Of a stretch of 64,000 nucleotides of DNA, positions 10,925 to 22,196 are shown piece by piece; within the stretch, counting starts at the first letter, position 1, and every line of letters begins with the position of its first letter. Source of the stretch: Juglans regia (Eukaryota; Streptophyta; Magnoliopsida; Fagales; Juglandaceae); NCBI RefSeq assembly GCF_001411555.2, contig NC_049912.1, positions 20,196,341 to 20,260,340 of the forward strand. The letters are read 5' to 3'. The notes under the pieces are model-generated. The model saw only the letters and a program-made list of their open reading frames with translations. It ran no database searches and was not told the DNA's origin. A program made the position numbers and the translations under genes.

Positions 10925-11385
10925 TTAGCAAATTCTGATCACCTTCATAACAAACACACCTCCCTTCCTCCCTTGTCTTGTAAGAAAATCCGTTGCTTGG
11001 TTATCTTCGCGAAATTGATGCCCAACCATGACATTAACACCTTGAAGCTCCTTGACTAAGTCATCCCAAAAGTACCACAAAGAACATCTTCCCCCAGTAA
11101 GCCAATCCACCACTAATCTGGAATCACTCTCAATGACCAAATTAAAAATATTAAGCTTTTTACACAATACAAGCCCCTCCCTAATAGTCCTTAACTCTGC
11201 CTCATTATTAGTACCATGACCAAAGTGAGCTGAAAAATCCCCTTAGACCCTGCCGAAATTGTCCCTGATGACACCTCCTCCCCCATAACTTCTCGGATTT
11301 CCACGGCAACTCCCATCACAATTTAATTTCATCCAACCAGTAGTTGGTCTCTTCCAAGCAACCAGACGGAGACGACGGACGCGTT
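10925..11385 (-). pseudogene. LINE ORF2 RNase H domain
   Basis: The minus-strand reading gives RLVAWKRPTTGWMKLNCDGS, then CRGNPRSYGGGGVIRDNFGR, a stop (TAA) after GRV, GDFSAHFGHGTNNEAELRTI, and IFNLVIESDSRLVVDWLTGG. The D (NCDGS), E (NEAEL) and D (ESDS) catalytic positions of plant RVT_3 RNase H are kept. The single in-frame stop shows it is a relic. Confidence 0.85.
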
Positions 11386-11388
11386 AGA

Positions 11389-12865
11389 TGATTGAGCTGA
11401 ATTATTGCATATTTTATATATTTAGAATCAATATATTTTATTTCTTTCATTACATTATTATTGGTTTTAGATGAATAAATAGTTAAGATGAATAAATTCG
11501 AGTTGTGATTTAAATTGGTTAATAGCATGATTTATGTTTAATTTTATAACTTGTGATTTAATTGGACAATGTTCATTCATATGCACAACATATTTTTGAT
11601 ATTCTATTATTCTTATTTTATTTTATTTCTAATTTCTATTATTTTATTTCTAATTTCAAATTCAAAGGACTTTCAAGTGGGCAAGACGTTGGAACAACCT
11701 AAGAACTTTCAACCAGTGTAGGACTCTTCAAATAAGGATAATGATGGGGTTTGAGAGTAATTTGGATTAGAGTCCAAAATGCATTAGGAGACAAAATGGA
11801 CATATTTTAGTACTTTAATCATAACTTTCTGTTCAAATATCAGATTGATACGATTCTTGATGTATTGGAAAGCGATCTTAAAGGGCTACAAAGTTATCTC
11901 TAATAAGGATTTTCAAATTCAAACTCCTGAAATTATTACGTGGCTGTCAAGTTGAGTCCTAAAATTTAAGTGATTTTGTGTGCGGGAATATGAAGACATT
12001 AGGGTTTCTTTCCTACCCTATTTAAGCATATCATTAGCACGAAATTAGAGACTTTTGCAGAGTAAGGCCGCGCATTTGAAGAACTCTTCCAGGGTCCAAT
12101 TGCCACTCCAGCCGCCTCCTCCATTGCCTACCACTTACATCTCCATTCATTTGACTTGCTCTTTTCATTCCCTACTTTTTATTTAATTTCAGTTTAAAAT
12201 TTATGGAATATTTTTGAGATATTTGGCTTAGACTTTTGGGCATTTTATTTGTTGTTTATTTACTTCGTGTTATTTATTTTTCTCGCTTCTTTAAGCTTTC
12301 ATTGAACAATAATTACAATTGCTATGGATTAATTTTGAGAATTTGTGATTTGAATATAAAGATGAACCCTAGAATCTTGATTTTGGGGCTTTTCAATTTC
12401 CATTTCGTATTTTATCAATTACTTTCTAATCTAGTTTAATTCTTAGCTTAGTTTTATTAATCTCTTAGTTCCATTGCATATTAGATTGATTAAAGTTTAA
12501 TTAGGATTTAAATAATTTCAGTTTTATTGTTTAATTTTCAGATTAATTAAGATTGTTCAGTTTAGTTGATTCTTTGATTGTTAATTTCAATGTGTTAGTC
12601 TTTTACATTTCAATTCGACACTTAAAAATCCAAAAATATGAATCTAGTCCATGACTAGTGCCCTTTTCATTCTTGTTGCACTTTTTCATCCATTATACAT
12701 ACCATCATTTTTATTTTCTCTTTGTGAATATTTTTACAATTTTAAACGAGTTTGATTTTAAGTAACTTTTCCTGAGGAGACGATCTAGGAATTTATTCCT
12801 AATTATTACACGATATCCTCCTGCACTTGGGATAGCCTTTGTGCTATTCATTTTTGAGTGAGTCA
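11389..12865 (+). mobile_element. Probable solo LTR (or LARD) inserted in the LINE
   Basis: The LINE reading frame breaks here and resumes on the other side. The inserted 1477 bp begins TGATTGAGC and ends GAGTCA, the TG...CA pattern of LTRs. It is flanked by TTAGA (11384-11388) and TTGGA (12866-12870), a 5-bp target duplication with one mismatch. A TATTTAA box at about 12017 lies upstream of a leader-like GAGTAAGGCCGC. The 3' end (TCCTGAGGAGACGATC..CTGCACTTGGGATAG) resembles U5 ends of plant gypsy-type LTRs. There is no coding domain and no internal second LTR, so a solo LTR is most likely. Confidence 0.65.
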
Positions 12866-13640
12866 TTGGACTGGCTGAGGCAAATCAAGACTGCTAAGAA
12901 GCTGCATGTCATGCGAAGAGAGAGGCCTAGTTGCCGTGATTTCCCCAGCCAACACTCGAAGCCAATATTTCACCGACGACCATACATTTTCGACTGAGTC
13001 TTTCACTCCTTCCATCCTAGCCTTACACCTCCTCATCCACAATTTCCAATTGATCAAAAATGGCAATAAATTGAGCATAAGACCTTTGACAGTTGACCAT
13101 CTTCCACAGTGAAATCAAGCCGACATTCTTGCCCACCAAGATTGCAAACGCAAATGTGGGATCCCCAGCTCGTTACTAGCTTTTTCCCATACCTGATTAG
13201 CAAACTCCCCCACGCACAAGACGTGACCTAAAAATTCTAGAGCTTTTCTTGTGCAACAGTCACTGCATGAAGCCAACGACATGCCCCTACTTTGCACTCT
13301 ATCATCCACCACTATAGCTCGAAACCTTACTTTCCACACACACACGGACGCCCTTTTAGGAAGCAATCGGTGCCAAATCCATTCCTACCAGCATAATGGT
13401 TCCCCTTTAAGCCAGACCACTTCCCAAGCACTTGCCAAGAAAACTTCAATCATTAGATGGCTTCCAGATAAAAACATCTGAACCTTCTCTACCCACTGGA
13501 ATTTTCGGAACAATCTCAGCTGTGATCTCTTCACCAACCAGATCCACTAGCCTATCATAATCCCAGGAACTAGCAGACCAACAATCTTTTATTTGCAGTG
13601 AATTGTTTTGAATGTCATCCGCACGCATGGAAAGAGGTCC
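12866..13640 (-). pseudogene. LINE ORF2 zf-RVT region
   Basis: Minus-strand frames read PKRASVCVWKVRFRAIVVDD, RVQSRGMSLASCSDCCTRKA and EFLGHVLCVGEFANQVWEKA, the reverse-transcriptase-associated zinc-binding domain of plant LINEs. Just downstream comes WLRVLAGEITATRPL, the linker to RNase H. The frame changes several times. Confidence 0.8.
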
Positions 13641-13949
13641 TTAAGCAAGTCATCTTTCATGCCAAAAAGACGCATTTCCACCTCGCACTAAAACCGGGAT
13701 GTTATCAGTGGCCTCAGGTAAAACCAAAACAATGGATTTCCAGAGCCGAGATCCTAATGAGTTCGCAGGGGCGAGAACAACATGCCCAGACTTTAAGAAT
13801 TTTGCACGAAAAAAAATCAATCCACAAGTTCTTCATCGACATAATCCTCCATGCAAACTTCATGTGCACCAAACGTTGGACTTCTTTAAAGTCTCACAAG
13901 CCCAAACCTCCCTCCTTTGTAGGCATACACAGCTTTGACTAAGCTCTCA

Positions 13950-15275
13950 ATTTCATCCGTTGAACACCATTGACATCCCCCCAAAAGAAACTAGCTAAAA
14001 TAGAATTAATCTACTTGATGGTAACCAAAGGCACACTTGTAACCGAGGAGATGTATAGCCATACTCGAAAGTACATGTCTCAACAAAATCAACCTTCCCC
14101 CTTTGTGAAAGACTTTTTAACTTCCACCCTGCCACCTTGTTACAAATTTTAGCCACAAGAGGTTCAAAATTCTAGTCATTAGTCTCCCCACAACCAACGG
14201 CACACCCAAATATGTCATAGGAAAATTTCCTTCCTTAAAACCTGTCATTCTCATCAAAGCACACTTACATGAAAGATTAATAAACTTTGAAGGGTAAAAA
14301 GCAGATTTTTCTTTACTAATCTTCTAGCCTGACCATCCTTCATAAAGATCTAGCATCTCAATGAGCCTTTAATAGACCTTCTCCCGCCATTAATAAAAAC
14401 TAAATGATCATCGCATACAATAAATGGGAATCAAAGGAGCTCCTACCGGATGGTAAATCTACCAATCCAACCCTCTTCAAAATTATTCCTTAACAAACGC
14501 GACAAAAATTCCTCCATCACAATAAATAGTAAGGAGATAAAGGATCTCCTTGCTATAAGCCCCAAACAGGTTAGAAAAAACCTTTGAAAGTTTCATTCAT
14601 CATGACTGAGAACCAAACGGACTTAACACACTCCCCAATCAACCTACAAAAATTGTTAGAGAAGCCAAAACCTTTTAGCACCACCAGAAGAAAGCCCTAG
14701 TTCACCCGATCATACGCCTTAGCCATGTCAAGTTTCACCATCACATTGCCACCCACGAATTTCTTATTCAAAGAATGCACCATTTCTTGAGCAAGCGTAA
14801 CATTTTCAAAAATACTACGCCCAGGCACCTTGCTTAGGAGTAACCAACTTATTTAACATCAATGTCATCCTCTTAATAATAATTTTCGAAAAAATCTTGT
14901 AGGATACAGAGCAAAGACTAATAGGTCGGAATTTATTAAAACTTTTTGTCTCCTAAACTTTAGGAATAAGAACAATGAAAGATGATGAGTAAAACCTAGG
15001 CAATGGCTTACCATGGTAAAATTCACCAGTCGCCTCCACCACATCTTTTTTAACAATATCCCAACAAGCAATACAAAACGCAAACCGAAACTATCTGGCC
15101 CTAGGCTACTATATTTAGGAATGGAAAAAAGTGCTTCTTTTACCTCTTCCTCCGACGGATCCATGCAAAGCATATGATTATCTCCTGTCGTGATACTGAC
15201 TTCCAGTAACGACGACAGATCCGCAGGTTCCACACTTGAAGCTTTCGTGAGAAAGTCTTTAAAATAATTCATTGC
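13950..15275 (-). pseudogene. LINE ORF2 reverse transcriptase
   Basis: The N-terminal linker reads EEEVKEALFSIPKYSSLGPD (family: EEIKxALFSIPxxxSPGPDG). Later pieces are broken by frameshifts. The catalytic box region at 14419-14406 on the minus strand reads TATGCGATGAT where TATGC(G)GATGAT would give YADD. One missing base therefore destroys the motif, and FINGG follows in the shifted frame. Confidence 0.75.
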
Positions 15276-15279
15276 ACCG

Positions 15280-15455
15280 ATGTGAAATCACGACTAAAGA
15301 TAAGAGCTTACCCAGGAGATGCATGCAACACTCCTTAGCAAAAGGCTCAAAAATCGCCACTAAAGATACACTTTTCTTGGTAACTAAACTTTTCAACCGC
15401 TTTCTAGATTAGCCTAACCCCCTCACATTCCAGAACAATATTGTATCATTCATAA
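15280..15455 (-). pseudogene. LINE endonuclease N-terminal stub
   Basis: Minus-strand translation gives MNDTILFWNVRGLG, a stop, then SRKRLKSLVTKKSVSLVAIF. This is the start of the apurinic-type endonuclease (FWNVRGL motif). After roughly 55 residues it joins directly to the RT linker (MNYFKDFLTKAS), so about 170-200 residues of endonuclease have been deleted. Confidence 0.75.
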
Positions 15456-15566
15456 ATTAAGTTTTTGGGGACGGGAGTGCACCCTTTGAGATTTCTTTAC
15501 TGTTGTCTTAGCAAGACCTGTCAACTAATCAGAGAACCTTCGGGAATCAACATCAGAATCATAAGT

Positions 15567-16740
15567 CTAATTCTTACCCAACCTCAAAATCCGGTGATCC
15601 TCCTCCCAATCCGAAGAGTAGTCAGGCACAACAGCACTTTGTGGTGCATTATCCCCATCCAAGACCCCTTCTGAAGATGTTGTTTTATCCAAAGGCTCAC
15701 AAACCTCCATCATCTCATCTATGGGTACAACCAGCACTATTTCCCCCTGAACATCATTTTCATTAAAAAAATTTCCATGCTCTTCATCACACCAAACTTC
15801 CACACACAACATCACTAGCATCGACCTGCACCCCTCCACCACTCAAACATCGCCATGCACCTGTACTTTTTCTGCCCCAACCGTAACCATATCACCCTGA
15901 TGGTCAATGTCAGGCCCACTAATTAGATAACTCGACAACATCCCCCTGTGATCACTCTGTAAAGAATCATGCCTATCCCTCTCGACACCCACTGCTTTTT
16001 CCCCTTCAAAAATTTGCACAGCCTTGTTCTTATTCTCATTCATGTTACCCAACACCCCTTTATCAAATTTCGGTTGCCAAATCTTTTTCGACTTATGTTT
16101 TACCTCCTCTTGTCTCCTCTCCCCAGCCCTATAGACCACCGACATGTGCCCTTGAAGGAAACATTTCTGACAATAAAAACCAAGTTTTTCATACTTGGCT
16201 TCCTGCCATATTCTTTTCAACGGTGAAAAAATAATTGGGAAAACCTGTACCAGCTCCACAATCAGGTCCACTTCCACACAAATATGTGCCCCCAAAGCCC
16301 TAGTTCGATTGAGTGTCGCTTTATCCATCCCTAGGTATCGACCAAATCTTGATGCTAATATCTATAAGCAATCCTGCCTATACAAATGCATCGGCAACCC
16401 TAGTAGATAAATCCATTGAGGAGCCAATGGAGATTCCTTATACAAATCAAACTCTTTCGTCCGTTTGAAAAGCCAAAAAGTATAACCCCCCACCGTTCGA
16501 CCTTCACGTCCTCATCCATGCACAAAATCACGTTCATTTTTCATCAAGATCAAAACATGATATTCATCCATAAAACTTATCGTTGGGATCTCTAGCAACC
16601 CCCACGTCTTAACAAATGCAAGTCGAATATCATCAACAGAAGGCCGAGATCGCATGAACTTCATAACTAATGCAAACCGAAAGTCTTCTGCTGCCTTTGC
16701 CATTTCTGGTTTCGAACAAATAATCCCTATACGGGACATC
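15567..16740 (-). pseudogene. LINE ORF1 (DUF4283 and zinc knuckle)
   Basis: The N-terminal part (16739-16512) reads FRFALVMKFMRSRPSVDDIR, then TWGLLEIPTISFMDEYHVLI and NERDFVHG, a clear DUF4283 domain. A stop follows FVHG. The second part (16328-15843) has ALGAHICVEVDL and a zinc-knuckle-like YCQKCFLQGHMSVV, with the last Cys replaced. A third acidic part extends to 15567. It would bind LINE RNA if intact. Confidence 0.8.
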
Positions 16741-16975
16741 GCCTAAGCGTAAGAAACCGCCCCCGATCCACCCTGTTCAACAGGCCCTACCAACGACAAA
16801 ACCATCGGAGAGGCTACGATCGCTGACATGGGCAAACCGAAGCAAACTAAACCAAAAATTTTCCAAAATTGGAAATCCCAGAAATCCTAGAATCGCCCAT
16901 TAATTAGGCCTTCACTTTGATTGTATCAAGTACAACCAAATAAATATGCAAAGACACCAATACACACGAAGTAGT

Positions 16976-17412
16976 GCTAGTGAACGTCACATGTCTGCTT
17001 CTTGCTTTCAAAGCTGGATTTGATCATTGTGGAGTCTCAACTCCCTCTTCCCAATTTCATCCTCCATCTTTTGAAGCTCTTCTTCCTTTCTTAACAATTC
17101 AGTTTCGCTCTTTACAAGTTCTTTCTCTCTACATTCACTACTATCTGCCCATTTGAAATAGTTGTAGTATATTAATCCCTAATTATACACAAACAAAACA
17201 AGTATGCTTGATGTCAAAACTTTGAAAAAAACATTAATACATCAAATCGAAGATTGTGTCTACCTCTATATTATATTTTGTACACCCAAAGAAAGGTCAC
17301 CCCAAATTTCTTTGAGTATTTGATGTTCTAAGTGGAGCTTTAAAACCGCAAATGCACACTTGTTCCTCAAAGTAAGATTAACCAGAGATGATGAGGAAAC
17401 TAATGATGACAT
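16976..17412 (-). pseudogene. GRF-type zinc finger protein pseudogene
   Basis: On the minus strand an ATG at 17412 gives MSSLVSSSSLV. After a frame change comes EEQVCICGFKAPLRTSNTQR, NLG, stop, PFFGCTKYNIE. A plausible intron (donor GTAGAC near 17260, acceptor TTAG near 17180) leads to GLIYYNYFKWADSSECREKE and a coiled-coil-like KSETELLRKEEELQKMEDEI. This matches the plant GRF zinc finger layout (CxCG...GRPFFGC...CxYFKWAD). Disruptions are a frameshift, CGA-to-TGA in GRPFF, and the last zinc Cys changed to Tyr. The normal function is nucleic-acid binding, by analogy. Confidence 0.65.
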
Positions 17413-17710
17413 TCTAAATCTGTCACAAGGAATTACAAAGATTGCATCTAAGGACATTGAGTGAGTATGGTCAGGAAAAAATAATAATGTCACCAGAAAA
17501 TACAAAATCTATAATTCAAGTATTTCACATACTCACCCTACAAGTATTTCTAGTTTAGTGATCTAATCTTGATATTATCTAGAGTTCAAGTATTTCTAGT
17601 TCACAATACAACAATTCACAAAGTCACTAGAGAATTAAAAGGGCAGAGCAGTCCGCACAAGATCCACAAAGTTAGTTTAAGTATATCAGAGTCACCATAC
17701 ACAACCGACA

Positions 17711-17935
17711 CGCCTGGTTTTGATACAAAAGTCCCTTCAACTCATCTCAATTCATCTCACCTAATTATTACAACTTTCTCAAATTTCCACACAAAATAAA
17801 ATAAACAAATTTTCAAAATTTTCAAATCCAAAAAATAAAATAAAATAATAATATTAAAAAAATATATTCTAATAATATTTTATTCAACTTTCAACTTTTA
17901 TCTCAACTCATCTCATCTGCGAAAACAAACGAGGC
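17711..17935. mobile_element. Tourist-like MITE copy
   Basis: The copy starts GCCTGGTTTTGATACAAAA and ends GCGAAAACAAACGAGGC, imperfect inverted termini. It contains the family core (CAAATTTCCACACAAAATAA, TATTCTAATAATATTTTATT, CTCAACTCATCTCATCTG). No coding capacity. Confidence 0.75.
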
Positions 17936-18527
17936 TAATTGCTTGACCATTATGCAAAACAATGGGAAGAACTTTTATGCATCCTAACACACATTACCAA
18001 TAATTTGTGGTATTAAATAGAGTATGGAAAGGGGAGGAAAAAAGAGTTGCAGTCTCATGTGATTTTCGAAAAGGAGTTTATTGTTATTTTCTTTCATCTC
18101 CGTATCAGTTTATTGTTATCATATCTTATAAAGATTTCCTTATTTAATGCTTTTGTGATTGTGAGCATTGTTGGGCATTTGTGCCAAAATTTAGTGCAAG
18201 AAGAAAATGCCATATATGCCATCATCATGCTCTTCCTTATCCATCAGTCTTTAAATTTGTTATTTTCGAAAAGGAGTTTATTTAAGGATTGATAGACAAT
18301 GTCACATTAGTATTAGTATAAAGTGATAGAAGTTGAGAGTGTTGTTAATTGAAGGTGCAAGATCTCGCATTCCATCAACACATTCCTTTAACGGTAAAGG
18401 TCTGCGATCTGATTGGGGGGTCGACATTTTGCAGCCTAGCAAGGTTGCACCGGCTCTGGCGACAGGGTGCGGCAACTTGCCACCCACATTGGTTAACCCC
18501 TACCATGGCATTACGATGATTATCACA
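17936..18527. other. No gene seen
   Basis: Two short open frames (18047-18292 and part of 18333-18647) have no recognisable domain and no splice-supported partners. A GC-richer patch at 18350-18500 may be repeat-derived but I could not classify it. Confidence 0.5.
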
Positions 18528-18542
18528 ATTTTCTGTCATTTT

Positions 18543-18753
18543 TTTTTTTATTGGTACCGGGTGTTCGACAATAGTGTCCCGACTAATCTCGGGGGTGCAC
18601 AGGCTTTTAGCAATGAGTTTTTAGCAAGTGCACTTCAGGTAATTTAAGGAGAAAGTTCGATACCCCCTAAAGATTGAATATATCCAAGGAGATTTGAACG
18701 TTAGCCGATCAAGTCTAAGGCTTTTATCACTTGAGCCAACCCTTAGGGGATAC
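18543..18753 (-). mobile_element. tRNA-derived SINE, copy 1
   Basis: Read on the minus strand the element starts with an A-box-like TTGGCTCAAGTGATAAAAG, then a B-box-like GTTCAAATCTC. It ends in a poly(A) seen as the T-run at 18541-18549. Imperfect target duplications flank it: ATTTTCTGTCATTTT (18528-18542) and ATTTTTCTATCATTTT (18754-18769). Similar copies lie at 38404-38625 (minus) and 51278-51510 (plus). Confidence 0.8.
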
Positions 18754-18769
18754 ATTTTTCTATCATTTT

Positions 18770-19300
18770 AGAATTGAAATTGTATTGTTCATAAGATAGC
18801 ATTCCCGAGTCTTTCATTTCTGCTTCAAAACTTACAGGATGGATGGATGTATGCCACCTAAAAGATAAAGGAAGTTAAGTGAAATGCTGAGACAAAAACT
18901 CTGGATAATATTTATATGTATATGCATATACATAACAGTACATGACATATTCTCGTATATGCATGATATCCCACGGATTAAGCAGAAACTGCCAACATCT
19001 TGATGGGGCATTTACAGTGAAGATGTCAATTGAGAAAGAACAACATGCCTTTTACGGTTTAGCTCAATTAGCAGCGATGCCACTGTCAATTCTCCTTGTT
19101 TTTATTCTCATGCTGCCGGCATTTATCCTTTCATCGTACTTACATGCTTCATTGCTTTGGATTATTGTGATCCACATTTTTGTACATTTGCGTACCTGTC
19201 CCCAAGCCGAAAGGGTGTCATACATGATATGCCATCGAGATCCATAATTTTGAACTTTTGTGTTCGCATTTTTCTAGGGTAAGGTGGCCAAGGAGGCTAG
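18770..19300. other. No gene seen
   Basis: One 101-codon open frame (18942-19247) has a hydrophobic middle, but no start context, domain or neighbouring exon that I can support. Confidence 0.5.
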
Positions 19301-19520
19301 TTTCGTTTGTTTTTACAACTTCTTTTAACTTATCTCATCTCATTTAATCATTACAACTTTTTCAAATTTCTATATAAAATAAAATAAATAATTCAATTTT
19401 TTCAAATCTCAAAATAAAAATAATATTAAAAAAATATATTCTAACAATATTTTATTTAACTTTTAACTTTAATTTTAACTCATCTCATATCATCTCTTCT
19501 AATCTGTAAAAACAAATGAG
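19301..19520. mobile_element. Tourist-like MITE copy
   Basis: The inverted termini are TTTCGTTTGTTTTTACA on the left and TGTAAAAACAAATGAG on the right. The AT-rich core matches the other copies (TTTTTCAAATCTCAAAATAA, TATTCTAACAATATTTTATT). About 220 bp, the best-defined full-length member on this side of the window. Confidence 0.85.
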
Positions 19521-20319
19521 TAAGGATCTTTGAATTTAAAAAATATTCTTTGTCCAAATTTGAAGGTTTTAAATGAGAAAAAAAATAGACATATTAAGTG
19601 AATTTTACAATATTTATTGATGTTCATGAATGTTATGAAATTCGCTTCATATATCTTTTAAATTCTGCTTAAGCACAAAAATTTGGATAAACAGTTGAGA
19701 AAATCTTGATTAGAGTTAACCTCGAGAATGGCAATACCTTTAAATAGTCTGTAATCGCCATGGATTGGCGTTGTAATAATTCTCAGTCACCAATGATTGT
19801 GGGTGTTAATTATTGAAATCATGCACTGTTTCTTCCAATAAAGCAATACTCTCTTGAGAAAGTTAAAGCCTGGTTTGGATGAGAGCTAGACAACATAAAC
19901 ATGGTTCCTGTGGTTGTTTCATTTTGCATTGATTTAAAGTTTCGAATCAACTAATAATATTAATTAACTTCTTTTTTTTCATTCTCTCCACAGAAATTGA
20001 AAATAAGATATCGAAGTTGCGTTAAACTGTTCAAATTCACTCGATAAATTAAGAGGCCAGGAACCATTTCATGTGCTGCTTGTACTTGAATGAAATTTTA
20101 TTTTTTAAAAAATGGGTTTTTTGTTTTTAGTTTTTTTTTTTTTTTTTTTTTGGACTGATCAAATAAAGAGATTAATAAAAGTGGATGTCTAAAAGAGATT
20201 CCCAGATTACAAAAAAAAAAAAGAAACCCATTTATCCAAGACCATGTGATGTTTCCTTTACAATTTATTACTCCCAATCCTAGAACATGAGAGAGAAGAA
20301 CAATACCAGTCTTCCCGCT
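19521..20319. other. No gene seen
   Basis: This is AT-rich intergenic DNA with long T and A runs near 20130-20220. No coding signature. Confidence 0.5.
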
Positions 20320-20475
20320 GGGATTTTTTTTTTTTTTTACTTTATTTTGTGATGAAAGAAGTGTTTTTTAATGATGTTGTGAATTTTTTTTATTTTTTAA
20401 AAATATTTAAAAGTATTAAAAAAATGTATGTAAAAAAAGAGCAAAAGAAAAAAAACACATAAATACAATAGCGAG
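20320..20475. repeat. Relic of the 37200-37431 MITE core
   Basis: The stretch TTAATGATGTTGTGAATTTT, an ATTTTTTAAAAATATTT block and an A-rich tail ending AAAGAGC parallels the core of the element at 37200-37431. The GGATCCCGAATTCGG termini are not preserved here. Confidence 0.5.
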
Positions 20476-20910
20476 AGCTCCGTGTTACTCGAGAGATATA
20501 TCTTATTAGTGTTAATATATTTTTCTTCTAATTTGGTCCAAATTCCCCAACAGACTTTTTTTTTTATTTTTCCTGCTGAAACCGGCCTACCTAATCTGAA
20601 ACCATGGACACTCCGTGTCACTACTCGTGGCCCTGGATATTTTTCTTTCTTAAAGAGAACTTCTTCCATCCCGGGTTGAGGATCTGGTCAACTTCACAAA
20701 GGGTTTAGGTTCATATTAGAACACCACAATGGACTTTGAACATAGACCAATATATTAAATCAAGCTAAAGCCACCTACCCTCTCCCCAATTTCTGCATAG
20801 CTACAAAAATAAGGTCTTCCCATTCCCCTCTTAATACTATTCCCTCACTGATCCCCTTCATTTCATCTCCTTTTTCGTAACATTGCCCTTGGTTCGTAGT
20901 TTCAGCAGTT
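20476..20910. promoter_or_regulatory. Upstream region of the PR-10 gene
   Basis: There is no coding sequence with family resemblance. A CCAAT at about 20747 and pyrimidine-rich CT tracts at about 20776-20875 precede the PR-10 start codon. No unambiguous TATA box is visible, although ACAAAAATAAGG at about 20802 could serve as one. Confidence 0.35.
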
Positions 20911-21481
20911 ATGGGTGTCATCAAAATCAGCCATTCTTTTGCAACTCAGATTACTCCGGACAGGATGTTCAAGGCCTTGATCATGGACTCCCACAACATC
21001 TGCCCCAAGCTCATGTTCTCATCCATAAAGAGTATTGAATTTGTTGAAGGCCAAGGAGAGGCTGGGAGCATCAAACAGATCAATTTCACTGAAGGTAACT
21101 AGCAATATCTGTACTTTGAAAACAAATATGTAGATATGTTAGTTGTAACATAATAAAAATGGTGTTTTGTTACAATGTGCAGCAAGTCCTTTCAAATATG
21201 TGAGGCACAGGATTGATGCAATTGATGAGGAGAAGTTCACATGCAAGCACACTTTGATCGAAGGCGATGCATTAATGGACAAGCTTGAATATGTTACCTA
21301 TGAGGTGAAGTTTGAGGGATATGGCAGAGGTGGATGTATCTGTAAGTTGAGCAGTGAATATAAAGCAAAAGAAGGTGTAGAGATCAAAGAAGAGGATATT
21401 GAGCTTGGAAAGGACAGAGCCATAGGGATGTACGAAGTTGTGGAGGCCTACCTCTTGGCGCACCCTCGTGCCTATACTTAA
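20911..21481 (+). CDS. PR-10 / Bet v 1 family protein
   Basis: Two exons: 20911-21094 and 21183-21481, with an 88-bp GT-AG intron. Together they encode 160 aa, the usual PR-10 length. The intron splits codon 62 after its first base, the canonical PR-10 position. Features seen: start MGVIKISHSFATQITPDRMF, a glycine loop EFVEGQGEAGSIKQINF at residues about 43-60 (a variant of the Bet v 1 P-loop), and a C-terminal helix DRAIGMYEVVEAYLLAHPRA. Family members are small cytosolic proteins with a hydrophobic ligand cavity, binding cytokinins, flavonoids or alkaloid precursors, and often induced by pathogens. The specific ligand cannot be told. The gene is intact and lies among transposons; PR-10 genes usually occur in clusters but no second copy is in this window. 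Confidence 0.95.
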
Positions 21482-21724
21482 AACAAGTTATGTAATGATT
21501 TTCGGCATCTGGTTTTAATGGATGATTGATTCTATCTGAGTGTATGTATGTCTTGCTTTCTTTCAAGAAATTTTCTTTTTTGTTCTTTAAGATTGTGCAA
21601 AAGATAATTAATATGTGAATTTCCATCGCCTTATTGTTTGTGATTACAAATTTACAACTCAATCTGTTATAGAGTGATTAAAAGTGTGTTCTAGCAGTCT
21701 CAACAACTTCATTAATCAACATGA

Positions 21725-22010
21725 GCTGCGAGCTCATTGACATTTGTTTCAGTGGCAGTCTGTATACTTGGACAAATGGCAGATCAGGCAAAGTCAACAT
21801 GAAAGAGTGACTAGAAAGAGTCATTGCCTCAATCCCATCTGACTCAATTTAATTCCTAAATTCTGCAGTATCTCATTTCCTAGCCACCCCTTCAGACTCC
21901 CAAATACTGCTGGTGTTGATCACTATCTTCCCCTGGCCAATTTATTTGAGGAATCTTCCTTTAAGGTGATGTCGACAGCTTGGAATCAACCTTTTGGTGG
22001 GTCCTCCTGT
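21725..22010 (+). pseudogene. LINE endonuclease fragment
   Basis: Plus-strand translation gives IDICFSGSLYTWTNGRSGKV, NMKE, stop, LERVIASIPSDS, and after a frame change VSHFLATPSDSQILLVLI. This is the C-terminal part of a plant L1 endonuclease (pattern DLGFSGxxFTWSNxRxG...RLDRxxA...SDHxPL). It is short, stop-containing and unconnected to other LINE domains. Confidence 0.7.
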
Positions 22011-22196
22011 ATATGCCATAACAAAACAAGGATGGGGAATTCAAGCGATGCATAGCCAGCCTGTATTTGCCCCACAATCCAGGTCCAGCTAAACTCAAAG
22101 CACCAGCTCATTTTCTTTTATACTCTATTTGAGTATGGTACTTATTTTATAAAGCACACTCGTACCGCCTAAAATGGATTTGCTCCTTCAATATTC

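Larger units (their letters stand above)
10720..16970 (-). mobile_element. Degenerate L1-type LINE, interrupted by an LTR insertion
   Basis: The minus-strand order is ORF1 (about 16740-15567), a short endonuclease start (about 15455-15280), RT (about 15275-13950), zf-RVT (about 13366-13110), RNase H (about 11385-10925) and 3' UTR with poly(A). The poly(A) appears as the T-run at about 10700-10731 on the plus strand. Many stops and frameshifts are present. A 1477-bp insertion (11389-12865) splits the region between zf-RVT and RNase H. Without it the LINE is about 4.7 kb, short for the family because most of the endonuclease is missing. Confidence 0.9.

Noticed and set aside
13598..13942. Plus-strand open frames inside the LINE
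   Set aside because: They are antisense shadows of the minus-strand LINE ORF2.
18942..19247. 101-codon open frame with a hydrophobic stretch
   Set aside because: Looks membrane-like, but no homology is recognised, no adjacent exon fits, and the surroundings are repeats.
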